6,515 nt of DNA from an uncultured Alphaproteobacteria bacterium (GCA_937124505.1 CAKZKV010000078.1:1-6515); one strand, 5' to 3'. Positions 1 to 6,362 are shown, counted from the stretch's first letter. The notes: generated from the sequence alone by a model not told the origin. Made by a program: numbers and translations.

Positions 1-1396
1 ACTGGCAGGCTACACACTGGGCGGCGCCGACATGCTGCGGCGGGCGATGGGCAAAAAGATCAAGGAGGAAATGGACAAGCAACGTAACTTGTTCATTGAA
101 GGGGCGGCGAAGCATAATAACGTCCCGGAAGAAAAGGCCGCGGAGATTTTTGAGCAGATTAACAAATTTGCCGGGTATGGTTTTAACAAATCGCATGCGG
201 CGGCCTATGCGCTGATCGCCTATTGGACGGCGTATCTGAAAGCAAACTATCCAAAGGAATTCATGGCGGCGTCGATGACGCTTGATCTGGGGAATACGGA
301 CAAGCTTGCCGTGTTTAAACAGGATCTGGACAAGATGGGGATTCCGCTTCTCAGTCCGGATATCAATCGCAGTGATGTGGTATTTAAACCGGAATGTTCA
401 CAGACTGTCCCCGGAGAAGGCGCCATTCGCTACGCCCTTGCCGCCATGAAAGGCGTGGGAGAAGGGGCAATGACGGTTCTGGTGGCAGAGCGTCGGGAAA
501 ACGGGGAGTTTAAATCACTGGATGATTTTGCTTCGCGCTGTGATCCAAAGTCTCTCAATAAACGGCAGTTGGAGCATATGGCCGCCGCCGGGGCGTTTGA
601 GTGCGTAAATGACAACCGGGCACAGGTCTATGATGCCGTTGAAACGATTTTACGTCACGCAAGTTCTCTGGCCGAGGAGCGCGCCAGCGGGCAGGTCAAT
701 CTGTTTGGAGGGGGTGACGTCGGCGGGGCGCAGGGCTTGCCGTCCCTGCCGCAGATACGGGACTGGACGCCTCTGGAGCGTTTGGAGCGGGAATTTCGCG
801 CCGTCGGGTTTTATTTGTCCGCACACCCGCTGGATACCAAGAAAGAACAACTCGAGAAACTGAATATCAAGTCCGTGGCCGATATTGAAGCGATGCTGGA
901 AAACCAGCCAGGGGTCGGGGCAAAAATGGCGGGCGTTCTGCTCAAGAAAATGGAGAAGATGTCGCAAAAGGGCAATAAATATGCCTTCCTGCAACTTTCA
1001 GATGCGACCGGGGTGTATGAAGTGACCCTGTTTTCGGAGCTGCTCGCCGCCAGCCGCGAATTTCTGGAAGCGGGGGAGACGTTGTTGCTTTCCGTGACCG
1101 CAGAATCGCGGGAAGATCAGGTACGCTATACGGCGCAATCCGTGCAAAGACTGGAACAGACACTGGAGCGCCGCACCGATGAAATTCATATTATGGTGGA
1201 GACATCTGCGCCGTTGGTGAAGCTGAAAGAATTTCTGGAGATAGAAGGCAGCGGCCCGTCACAGATTATTCTGCATATTCCCTTACAAAACGGACGGATA
1301 TGCGAAGCCGTGTTACAGGGCCGCTACAGCCTCTCCGGTCAGGCACGAAACATCCTGCGCGGAGAGGATGGGGTTTTGGAAATACGCGAAGTTTAA
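1..1396 (+). CDS. dnaE: DNA polymerase III alpha subunit, C-terminal part (5' end outside window)
   Basis: Catalytic subunit of the replicative DNA polymerase, which copies the chromosome in complex with the sliding clamp and clamp loader. The frame is already open at base 2 and reads LAGYTLGGADMLRRAMGKK, a hallmark of bacterial DnaE fingers. The ATG at 32 is therefore internal and the true start lies left of the window. About 464 residues are visible of a family length near 1150, so the palm with the catalytic aspartates is off the edge. In order: the end of the fingers with FAGYGFNKSHAAAYA (about 167-211), the helix-hairpin-helix region with KGVGEGA (about 449-469) and LNKRQLEHMAAAGAFE, the internal clamp-binding motif QVNLF (692-706), the OB-fold (about 915-1165), and a variable C-terminal tail that in DnaE binds the clamp loader tau subunit. 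The stop is TAA at 1394-1396. No frameshift is visible. The gene ends convergently with lysA, overlapping it by 4 bases. Identification is very secure. Confidence 0.97.
   Translation, partial: LAGYTLGGADMLRRAMGKKIKEEMDKQRNLFIEGAAKHNNVPEEKAAEIFEQINKFAGYGFNKSHAAAYALIAYWTAYLKANYPKEFMAASMTLDLGNTDKLAVFKQDLDKMGIPLLSPDINRSDVVFKPECSQTVPGEGAIRYALAAMKGVGEGAMTVLVAERRENGEFKSLDDFASRCDPKSLNKRQLEHMAAAGAFECVNDNRAQVYDAVETILRHASSLAEERASGQVNLFGGGDVGGAQGLPSLPQIRDWTPLERLEREFRAVGFYLSAHPLDTKKEQLEKLNIKSVADIEAMLENQPGVGAKMAGVLLKKMEKMSQKGNKYAFLQLSDATGVYEVTLFSELLAASREFLEAGETLLLSVTAESREDQVRYTAQSVQRLEQTLERRTDEIHIMVETSAPLVKLKEFLEIEGSGPSQIILHIPLQNGRICEAVLQGRYSLSGQARNILRGEDGVLEIREV
692..706 (+). other. Beta-clamp binding motif QVNLF within dnaE
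   Basis: The codons read Gln-Val-Asn-Leu-Phe, matching the known pentapeptide consensus QL(S/D)LF that docks replicative polymerases on the DnaN sliding clamp. It lies between the helix-hairpin-helix region and the OB-fold, the position of the internal clamp motif in E. coli DnaE (QADMF). It supports the view that this is the processive DnaE1-type replicative polymerase rather than an error-prone DnaE2. The assignment rests on motif and position only. Confidence 0.8.
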
Positions 1397-2664
1397 CTCA
1401 GCAGCGTTTTCTCCCGTGCAATCTGCTGCTCAATGCTTTCCTGCCTGTTAATCAGGGTATGATCTGAGCCGTCCACCAGCACTTCACAGGCCGGAACGCG
1501 GGCATTGTAGTAGGAGGACATGGTCGCGCCATACGCTCCTGCGCTATGGATGGCAAGATAGTCCCCCTCTTCGGGAAGGGGAAGAGGGCGGTCTTTGGCA
1601 TGGGTGTCACCGCTTTCGCAAATTGGGCCAACGATATCAACCGTTCTTATATCCGCACCGTTCTGGATCACAGGATGTATGGTGTGATAAGCTTCGTACA
1701 GGGCCGGACGGATCAAATCGTTCATGGCCGCGTCGCAAATGACATGGGTTTTGACGTCCGTTTCTTTCACATAGATGACCTTTGTGACCAGTATCCCTGC
1801 ATTTCCGACCAGATAACGTCCGGGTTCAAATGAAAGCTGGCATCCCAGCGGTTCGATCATTTCTTTAATCAGCTTTGCATAAGCTTCTATATCCGCTTCC
1901 GGTTCGTCACGGTAGGTAATGCCTAATCCGCCGCCGAGGTCGAGTTCCGTCACGCTCAGCCCCTCCGCCCGTAATTGATGAACCAGGTCGTTAATGCGCT
2001 CAAACGCCGGGATAAAATAGCGCGGGTCGGCAACCTGGGAGCCGATATGCATACTGATCCCATGAGGATTAAGGTATTTTGTTTCTGCCGCATGTTTGTA
2101 GAGGTGGATAATCCGCTCTGCGGTCACGCCGAATTTATCTTCGCTGCGCCCTGTTGAAATCTTGTCATGTGTTCCTGCTTCGACGTCTGGATTAAAGCGG
2201 ATGGACACAGATATATCCTTTTGCAATTTTTCGGCGGCAATCGCCAGATTTTTGAGTTCCGGTTCGGACTCAATATTGATCTGACGAATACCGGCCTCAA
2301 TGGCTTCTTCCAGTTCTCTTTCGGTTTTACCGACCCCTGAAAAGATAATCTTGCTGGCCGGAATATTTGCGGCCAGCGCCCGCTTCATTTCACCGACAGA
2401 AACGACATCAACACCCGCGCCAAGATTATTCATCAGCTTTAAAATCCCCAAGCGGTCATTGGCCTTGCAGGCATAGGCAATGAGGGGCGGTTTGGCGCAG
2501 ACTTTGTTCAAGGCTTCCTGAAAAGTCGTAAACTGGCGGCGGATGGAGGAGGCCGCATAGATATAAAACGGCGTACCGTATTGTTTGGCCAGTTCTCTGA
2601 CAGGAATATTTTCGGCGTAAAGTTCACCGTCTTGATATTCAAAAAAAGGGAAGTGGTTATCCAT
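1393..2664 (-). CDS. lysA: Diaminopimelate decarboxylase
   Basis: PLP-dependent cytosolic enzyme that decarboxylates meso-diaminopimelate to L-lysine, the last step of lysine biosynthesis. The 423 residues match the normal family length. The fold-type III (alanine racemase-like) barrel carries YACKAN with the PLP lysine K67, HIGSQ at 206-210, the glycine-rich phosphate-binding loop GGGLGITY at 244-251, and EPGRY at 280-284. The C-terminal beta domain supplies GPICESGD with catalytic Cys349 and the AGAYGATMSSYYN segment around Tyr378. The start is fixed by an in-frame TGA only two codons upstream of the ATG at 2662-2664. That ATG lies inside the end of smpB, giving an 8-base overlap that suggests an operon and translational coupling. 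An AAGGA lies about 12 bases upstream, rather far for a strong ribosome binding site. The 3' end overlaps dnaE by 4 bases on the opposite strand. I see no truncation or missing active-site residue. Confidence 0.96.
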   Translation of the reverse strand: MDNHFPFFEYQDGELYAENIPVRELAKQYGTPFYIYAASSIRRQFTTFQEALNKVCAKPPLIAYACKANDRLGILKLMNNLGAGVDVVSVGEMKRALAANIPASKIIFSGVGKTERELEEAIEAGIRQINIESEPELKNLAIAAEKLQKDISVSIRFNPDVEAGTHDKISTGRSEDKFGVTAERIIHLYKHAAETKYLNPHGISMHIGSQVADPRYFIPAFERINDLVHQLRAEGLSVTELDLGGGLGITYRDEPEADIEAYAKLIKEMIEPLGCQLSFEPGRYLVGNAGILVTKVIYVKETDVKTHVICDAAMNDLIRPALYEAYHTIHPVIQNGADIRTVDIVGPICESGDTHAKDRPLPLPEEGDYLAIHSAGAYGATMSSYYNARVPACEVLVDGSDHTLINRQESIEQQIAREKTLLS

Positions 2665-3154
2665 GGTCTTTCATGATCCTTTGTTTCTGGCGGTTCCAGT
2701 CGCGTTCTTTGGATGTTTCGCGTTTGTCATGTAATTGCTTTCCTTTTCCAAGGCCGAGCAGTAATTTGACCAGTCCGCGGTCATCAAAATAAAGTTTTAA
2801 AGGGACAAGGGTGTAACCTTCTTTTGCAACGCCGCCCATCAGCTTGTGAATTTCCTTTTTCTTCAGTAAGAGTTTGCGAATGCGGCGCGGTTGATGTTGT
2901 AAATGTGTTCCAGCCTGCATGTACTCCCCGACATGTGCGTTAAATAGCCAGAGTTCGCCGTTTTTCTCTCCCGCATAGGCCTCATTAATGCTGGCCTGCC
3001 CGAGGCGCATTGATTTAACTTCCGTGCCTGTCAACTGGAGCCCGGCTTCAAAGGTTTCCTCAATATGGTATTCAAAGCGCGCACGACGATTCTCCGCAAT
3101 TGTCGCATTGACGGATAGCATGCCTGATTTTGACCTGTTCTTTTTAGAAGCCAT
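2657..3154 (-). CDS. smpB: SsrA-binding protein SmpB (trans-translation)
   Basis: Binds tmRNA (SsrA) and brings it to stalled ribosomes, so that incomplete proteins are tagged for proteolysis and ribosomes are released. The 165-residue length is typical. After a basic N-terminus comes the OB-fold with the conserved FEAGLQLTGTEVKSMRLGQ (35-53) and the INEAYA and ELWLFNAHV strands. It ends in the lysine/arginine-rich tail HDKRETSKERDWNRQKQR (142-159), which in this family enters the decoding centre and mRNA channel. The start at 3152-3154 gives MASKKNRSKSG, a normal SmpB beginning; Met12 is an alternative but would cut the usual basic leader. No Shine-Dalgarno sequence precedes the ATG, and a promoter-like element lies immediately upstream (see separate entry). 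lysA overlaps its 3' end. The tmRNA gene itself is not in the window. Confidence 0.97.
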   Translation of the reverse strand: MASKKNRSKSGMLSVNATIAENRRARFEYHIEETFEAGLQLTGTEVKSMRLGQASINEAYAGEKNGELWLFNAHVGEYMQAGTHLQHQPRRIRKLLLKKKEIHKLMGGVAKEGYTLVPLKLYFDDRGLVKLLLGLGKGKQLHDKRETSKERDWNRQKQRIMKDHG

Positions 3155-3179
3155 GCGGCGTTTATAGTATGACCGCCGC
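3155..3179. repeat. Perfect 6-bp GC inverted repeat next to the smpB start codon
   Basis: GCGGCG at 3155-3160 is the exact reverse complement of CGCCGC at 3174-3179, with a 13-base A/T-rich centre. The arms flank the candidate smpB -10 element and one arm abuts the start codon. If transcribed it could fold over the start region. If the transcript is leaderless it would act only as DNA, for example as an operator. It may also be chance. Confidence 0.35.
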
Positions 3180-3189
3180 TAAATTTAAA
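3161..3189 (-). promoter_or_regulatory. Candidate sigma70 promoter of smpB, placed for a leaderless transcript
   Basis: On the minus strand, TTTAAA (3184-3189, 4 of 6 matches to the -35 consensus) and TATAAA (3161-3166, 5 of 6 to the -10) are separated by exactly 17 bases. The six bases CGCCGC then lead to the ATG, so the usual start point seven bases after the -10 is the A of the start codon. This fits the missing Shine-Dalgarno sequence. It is a consensus match by eye, without experimental support. Confidence 0.45.
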
Positions 3190-3206
3190 GGGAAATCAGA
3201 TTTTTT

Positions 3207-3235
3207 AGGATAGACAGGTGTCCCGATAGTTGTAA
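3207..3235 (-). promoter_or_regulatory. Alternative, weaker upstream promoter candidate for smpB-lysA
   Basis: On the minus strand, TTACAA (3230-3235, 3 of 6) and TATCCT (3207-3212, 4 of 6) are spaced 17 bases apart. It would give a leader of about 50 bases that includes the GC inverted repeat next to the ATG. The spacer contains the small palindrome GACA-GG-TGTC (3213-3222). It is weaker than the proximal candidate. Confidence 0.2.
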
Positions 3236-3243
3236 TTTTTGTA

Positions 3244-3271
3244 TTGTCTCAATCTGTTATTAAGCTATTCT
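3244..3271 (+). promoter_or_regulatory. Candidate promoter of the response regulator-kinase operon
   Basis: TTGTCT (3244-3249, 4 of 6 to the -35) and TATTCT (3266-3271, 4 of 6 to the -10) are 16 bases apart, with an alternative -10 TATACT at 3275-3280 lacking a good -35. Transcription would begin near 3278, leaving a leader of roughly 65 A/T-rich bases. The whole stretch 3230-3325 is A/T-rich, so chance matches are likely and the exact promoter is uncertain. Confidence 0.3.
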
Positions 3272-3333
3272 TGATATACTACTTTTGAATAGAATTTTAA
3301 TTTAATACATAAAAAAAATTAATCCATTGGGAT

Positions 3334-3337
3334 GGGG
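3334..3337 (+). promoter_or_regulatory. Weak ribosome binding site of the response regulator gene
   Basis: A GGGG run ends five bases before the ATG at 3343, in the context GATGGGGTTCATATG. It is the only purine-rich element at a suitable distance. The protein beginning at this ATG, MKLLVADDH, is the exact normal start of a receiver domain, which supports the start choice. Confidence 0.5.
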
Positions 3338-3342
3338 TTCAT

Positions 3343-4047
3343 ATGAAACTTTTAGTGGCGGACGACCATACGTTGTTTCGGGATGCTCTTTTGCAATATA
3401 TTGAACGGGCAGAGCCCGAGGCAGAAACGCTTCTCGCGAATGATCTTCAAGGTGCTTTTTCTTATCTGGAAGCCGGAGAAAAGCCGGATTTGATTCTGCT
3501 TGATTACCGCATGCCGGGCATGAACGGCCTGAAGGGGCTGGAAAAACTTCGAAAATCTTATCCTGATTTCAGAGTTGTTATGATGTCCGGTGTGGTTGAA
3601 TTGCCGGAAATACAGGAAGCCATAGATCTTGGGATCGTCGGGTATTTTCCGAAGACCATGTCTGGGAAAGCTTTTATTAAAGCGATTCAACTGGTCGCAA
3701 CGGGAGAAAAATTCTTTTCTTTTGACTCCGAAGCACACAGTTTGATGCCATCCTATTATGCAGATCATGAAGATAAAAAATATACTGGATCTAATGGGCA
3801 GGGATCGACGGCCAGTGCAGAGAAAAATGCTGAGTTGCTTGAAAAGCTGAGTGAGCGGGAAAAAGAAGTCCTTTCTTACCTTGTTAATGGCGATTCCAAC
3901 AAGGAAATTGCCAATAAACTGGATTTACAGGTTGTGACAGTCAAGTTACATGTTCGTGGGATCTGCCGCAAACTGGGGGCAAAAAACAGAACGCAGGCAG
4001 CGCTGATTGCACAGGAAAATGACTTTAAACAAAGTGTGAATTCTTAA
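3343..4047 (+). CDS. NarL/LuxR-family two-component response regulator
   Basis: Cytosolic transcription factor of 234 residues, predicted to bind DNA after phosphorylation. The receiver domain (about 1-122) has the acidic pair D7/D8, phospho-acceptor D54 in LLDYRMPGMNG, the switch serine S82 and the conserved lysine K104 in GYFPK, all in their expected places, so it should be phosphorylatable. A polar linker of about 30 residues, rich in Ser, Gly, Asp and Lys (131-163), leads to the LuxR-type helix-turn-helix (about 165-227). That domain includes LSEREKEVL, SNKEIANKL, the recognition helix VVTVKLHVRGICRKL and NRTQAAL. The gene opens a rightward operon and is followed after 11 bases by a hybrid histidine kinase, its likely partner. 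It diverges from smpB across a 188-base region. The target genes and signal cannot be read from sequence. The family is certain, but no specific gene name is justified. Confidence 0.94.
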   Translation: MKLLVADDHTLFRDALLQYIERAEPEAETLLANDLQGAFSYLEAGEKPDLILLDYRMPGMNGLKGLEKLRKSYPDFRVVMMSGVVELPEIQEAIDLGIVGYFPKTMSGKAFIKAIQLVATGEKFFSFDSEAHSLMPSYYADHEDKKYTGSNGQGSTASAEKNAELLEKLSEREKEVLSYLVNGDSNKEIANKLDLQVVTVKLHVRGICRKLGAKNRTQAALIAQENDFKQSVNS

Positions 4048-4060
4048 TATTTTTTAATAT
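4044..4060 (+). repeat. Short direct repeat spanning the regulator-kinase junction
   Basis: TTAATAT occurs at 4044-4050 and again at 4054-4060, separated by TTT. The first copy contains the regulator's stop codon and the second runs into the kinase ATG. The junction is pure A/T and holds no Shine-Dalgarno sequence. It may simply be low-complexity sequence, but it leaves the start region unstructured, which can help initiation without a ribosome binding site. Confidence 0.4.
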
Positions 4061-6362
4061 GCTGGCTTTTGCAAACTCCTCTGTGTCGAGAATTTTTTCC
4101 TGTCTGGCTTTGGCTGTCATTGTTATCTTCAATATTGCGGCCTTTTATTCCTGTATTCAGATTTTGCAGGAAGAGCAAAAAACAATTTCCACTTATCAGC
4201 AAAAACTCTCTCAAAAACGTCATTTGGAGGAGATTCTCTCAGACTTTACAGCTAAAACCCTGGCTTATTTTGAAGAAGATCAACCTGATGAATTTGAGAT
4301 TGAAGATATTTCCGACACATTTTTAGAATTTCAAAACAGCTTTCTTTATTATAATGACGTGACAAAAGGAAAAAATCTGGAATTGTGGTCGCCGGAAGAG
4401 ATCGGGCTGATAAATGCTATTCAGGAAAATTCCATCAAAATAATGTCGCATCTTCCTCTGTTTATAAAGGGAAAACAAATTGAACTTCAGGAAGTGATTG
4501 AAGTGATTATTGAGGAGATTGAAACGATCAAACTCAATCTAAGGAAATTTGGTGAATATCAGACAAAACAGGCGGAATTGTATTTATCCAGTGAGGCTCT
4601 TGGTGAGCGGCGCAATCGTATTTTGGTGTCCTTGTCTATCCTGGGCCTATCATCATTATTTCTGATTATCTTTTTATTTTTTCGAAATAATCGGTTGGAA
4701 ATCATCGGGGAAAAAAAGCAAGAGATGTTTCATTTGGCAGATCAACGTATTCAGGCGATTGAAGCGTCAAATGACGGGATCGCCATCGTCGGGCCGGATC
4801 ACAGGCTTTTGTTTATGAACAAGGCTCTGGCTGAATTGCATGGTATTCCCATTGAGGAAAAAGAGACGTATATCGGCAAAGATTGGAAAGAACTCTATAA
4901 CGCAAAGGGACAGGATGATATCGAAAAGCATGTCTATCCCGAACTATATAAAAATGGCGAATGGCGCGGAGAATCACCTATTGAAAGGAAAGATGGAAAG
5001 ATCATAGAGGCGGAGTTGTCTATTACATTATTGCCGGATGAGGCCGGCATGATTGGAACGGCTCGTGATATTTCCGGCAGGCGACAAGCTGAAGAGCAAA
5101 GAAAAGAATTACAAAACCAGATTTATCAGGCGCAAAAGATGGAGGCGGTCGGACGTCTGGCAGGCGGCGTTGCACATGATTTTAACAATATCCTTGCCGC
5201 CATTATGGGATATGCCGAGTTTTTATCAGAGGATCTGGAGCATGATAAAAAGCTCAAAAAGTTTGCAGACAATATCCTGATGGCGGGCCAAAAGGGCCGG
5301 GGGCTCATAGATCAGATGTTGACATTTTCAAGGCGCAAGGAAAGCCATATGTCAGTTGTGGACTTGCGTCTGGCGATTGATGAAACCATTTCCATGATTT
5401 CTGCCGGGCTGCCAAAGTCCATTGAGCTGGATGTTGTTTATCACCATGATAAGAAAGCCTATATCAATGGCGATGCATCACAAATTTCGCAGGCCCTTAT
5501 GAATATTGTTGTAAATGCCGTTGACGCGATGGAAAATGAAAAGGGCGAGTTGCATATTTCTTTGTTTCGAATTGATCCCGACGAAGACATGTTTGAAGGC
5601 ATGATGAATGATGACTTCCTGCCAAAAGATGAGATGCCGCCGATTCATATCCAAAGTCTGGATGGTGGGCAGACCATTCTTGAAATGGGAAAATTAAAAC
5701 GGGGGCAGAATTATTTTCAAATCAGTGTCAGTGATACAGGGACTGGCATTGCTGAAGCCGTCATGGAGCATATTTTTGAACCCTTTTTTACGACAAAAGC
5801 GGTGGATAAAGGAACCGGGTTGGGGATGGCCAATGTGCATGGCGCAATTGTTGCCCATCAAGGCGCTATGATTGTCGATACAATTTTAATGGAAGGGACA
5901 ACTTTTGATTTATTCTTTCCACAGGCAGATCATATTGATGATGTGTCCCTGCTTCAAGAAAAAGGGATCGCGCAAGATCAGAAGAAGGATTTTTCCAATG
6001 TGAAAATCCTTCTGGTAGACGATCAGCCGGAAGTTCTGGGCATGATGGAAACACTTTTGACGCGTTCGGGGATCAAGAGTGTTTCAAAACCTTCTGCGAT
6101 GGAAGCTCTTCAATATCTTCGTGAAACAAAAGAACAATTTGATATGGTCATCACAGACCAGAATATGCCGGGTATGACAGGTGTCGAATTTGCCGAACAG
6201 TGTGCGGCCTTGCGGCCTGAATTACCGTTTATTATTGTCTCTGGCTACTCCCGTGAGAGATTGCACGAGATACGGATGGAATATTTGAATATTAAAGAGG
6301 CGATCCGCAAACCCGCTAACAAGGAAACCCTTCTGGCCGCTATTCGTAGTGTATTGAAGTAG
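4059..6362 (+). CDS. Membrane hybrid histidine kinase (helical sensor, PAS, HisKA, HATPase, receiver)
   Basis: Inner-membrane sensor kinase of 767 residues. Membrane segments lie at about 10-36 and 188-208. They enclose a roughly 150-residue, mostly helical, charged periplasmic region that I cannot assign to a named sensor family. A cytosolic PAS domain (about 228-340, ending in the PAC-like GTARDISGRRQAEE) and a short coiled linker follow. HisKA carries the phospho-acceptor H373 in VAHDFNNIL. The HATPase has N482/N486 (N box), DTGTGI at 559-564 (G1), FEPFFTTK at 573-580 (F box) and GTGLGM at 585-590 (G2). An acidic insertion lies at about 504-548. The C-terminal receiver (about 648-767) has D654/D655, phospho-acceptor D700, S728 and K751. 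The ATG at 4059 is the only start codon after an in-frame TAA at 4026, and the first membrane segment follows at once. No Shine-Dalgarno sequence is visible, so coupling to the upstream regulator gene is likely. The layout partly resembles CckA, but a single PAS domain and the paired NarL regulator argue for a distinct pathway kinase. Confidence 0.95.
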   Translation: MLAFANSSVSRIFSCLALAVIVIFNIAAFYSCIQILQEEQKTISTYQQKLSQKRHLEEILSDFTAKTLAYFEEDQPDEFEIEDISDTFLEFQNSFLYYNDVTKGKNLELWSPEEIGLINAIQENSIKIMSHLPLFIKGKQIELQEVIEVIIEEIETIKLNLRKFGEYQTKQAELYLSSEALGERRNRILVSLSILGLSSLFLIIFLFFRNNRLEIIGEKKQEMFHLADQRIQAIEASNDGIAIVGPDHRLLFMNKALAELHGIPIEEKETYIGKDWKELYNAKGQDDIEKHVYPELYKNGEWRGESPIERKDGKIIEAELSITLLPDEAGMIGTARDISGRRQAEEQRKELQNQIYQAQKMEAVGRLAGGVAHDFNNILAAIMGYAEFLSEDLEHDKKLKKFADNILMAGQKGRGLIDQMLTFSRRKESHMSVVDLRLAIDETISMISAGLPKSIELDVVYHHDKKAYINGDASQISQALMNIVVNAVDAMENEKGELHISLFRIDPDEDMFEGMMNDDFLPKDEMPPIHIQSLDGGQTILEMGKLKRGQNYFQISVSDTGTGIAEAVMEHIFEPFFTTKAVDKGTGLGMANVHGAIVAHQGAMIVDTILMEGTTFDLFFPQADHIDDVSLLQEKGIAQDQKKDFSNVKILLVDDQPEVLGMMETLLTRSGIKSVSKPSAMEALQYLRETKEQFDMVITDQNMPGMTGVEFAEQCAALRPELPFIIVSGYSRERLHEIRMEYLNIKEAIRKPANKETLLAAIRSVLK

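Larger units (their letters stand above)
3155..3342. other. Divergent intergenic region between smpB and the regulator gene
   Basis: This is the only sizeable non-coding stretch in the window. It is A/T-rich, especially 3230-3325, and must carry promoters for both the smpB-lysA and regulator-kinase operons. I see candidate sigma70 elements, the GC inverted repeat at 3155-3179, the palindrome GACA-GG-TGTC at 3213-3222, and the small ATTG-TCT-CAAT inverted repeat at 3243-3253 overlapping the rightward -35. I see no small open frame with a ribosome binding site, no tRNA-like fold and no terminator. Confidence 0.7.

Noticed and set aside
650..994. Open frame of 114 codons on the minus strand inside dnaE
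   Set aside because: It is antisense to clearly conserved DnaE sequence, with His/Leu/Arg-rich composition typical of a shadow frame.
1399..1430. CAGCAG/CTGCTG inverted repeat as a terminator between dnaE and lysA
   Set aside because: The stem is only 6 bases with an 18-base loop, has no U-tract on either strand, and lies within the lysA coding region encoding its C-terminus.
1546..1833. Open frame of 95 codons on the plus strand across lysA
   Set aside because: It is antisense to the lysA C-terminal domain with its catalytic motifs, and has no independent start signals.
3352..3768. Open frame of 138 codons on the minus strand
   Set aside because: It lies wholly antisense to the regulator receiver domain, whose motifs are intact. 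Its translation has no recognisable domain and it has no ribosome binding site.
4059..6362. Naming the hybrid kinase CckA
   Set aside because: The DFNN HisKA plus C-terminal receiver fit, but a single PAS domain, a large periplasmic region and an adjacent NarL-type regulator do not match typical CckA organisation.
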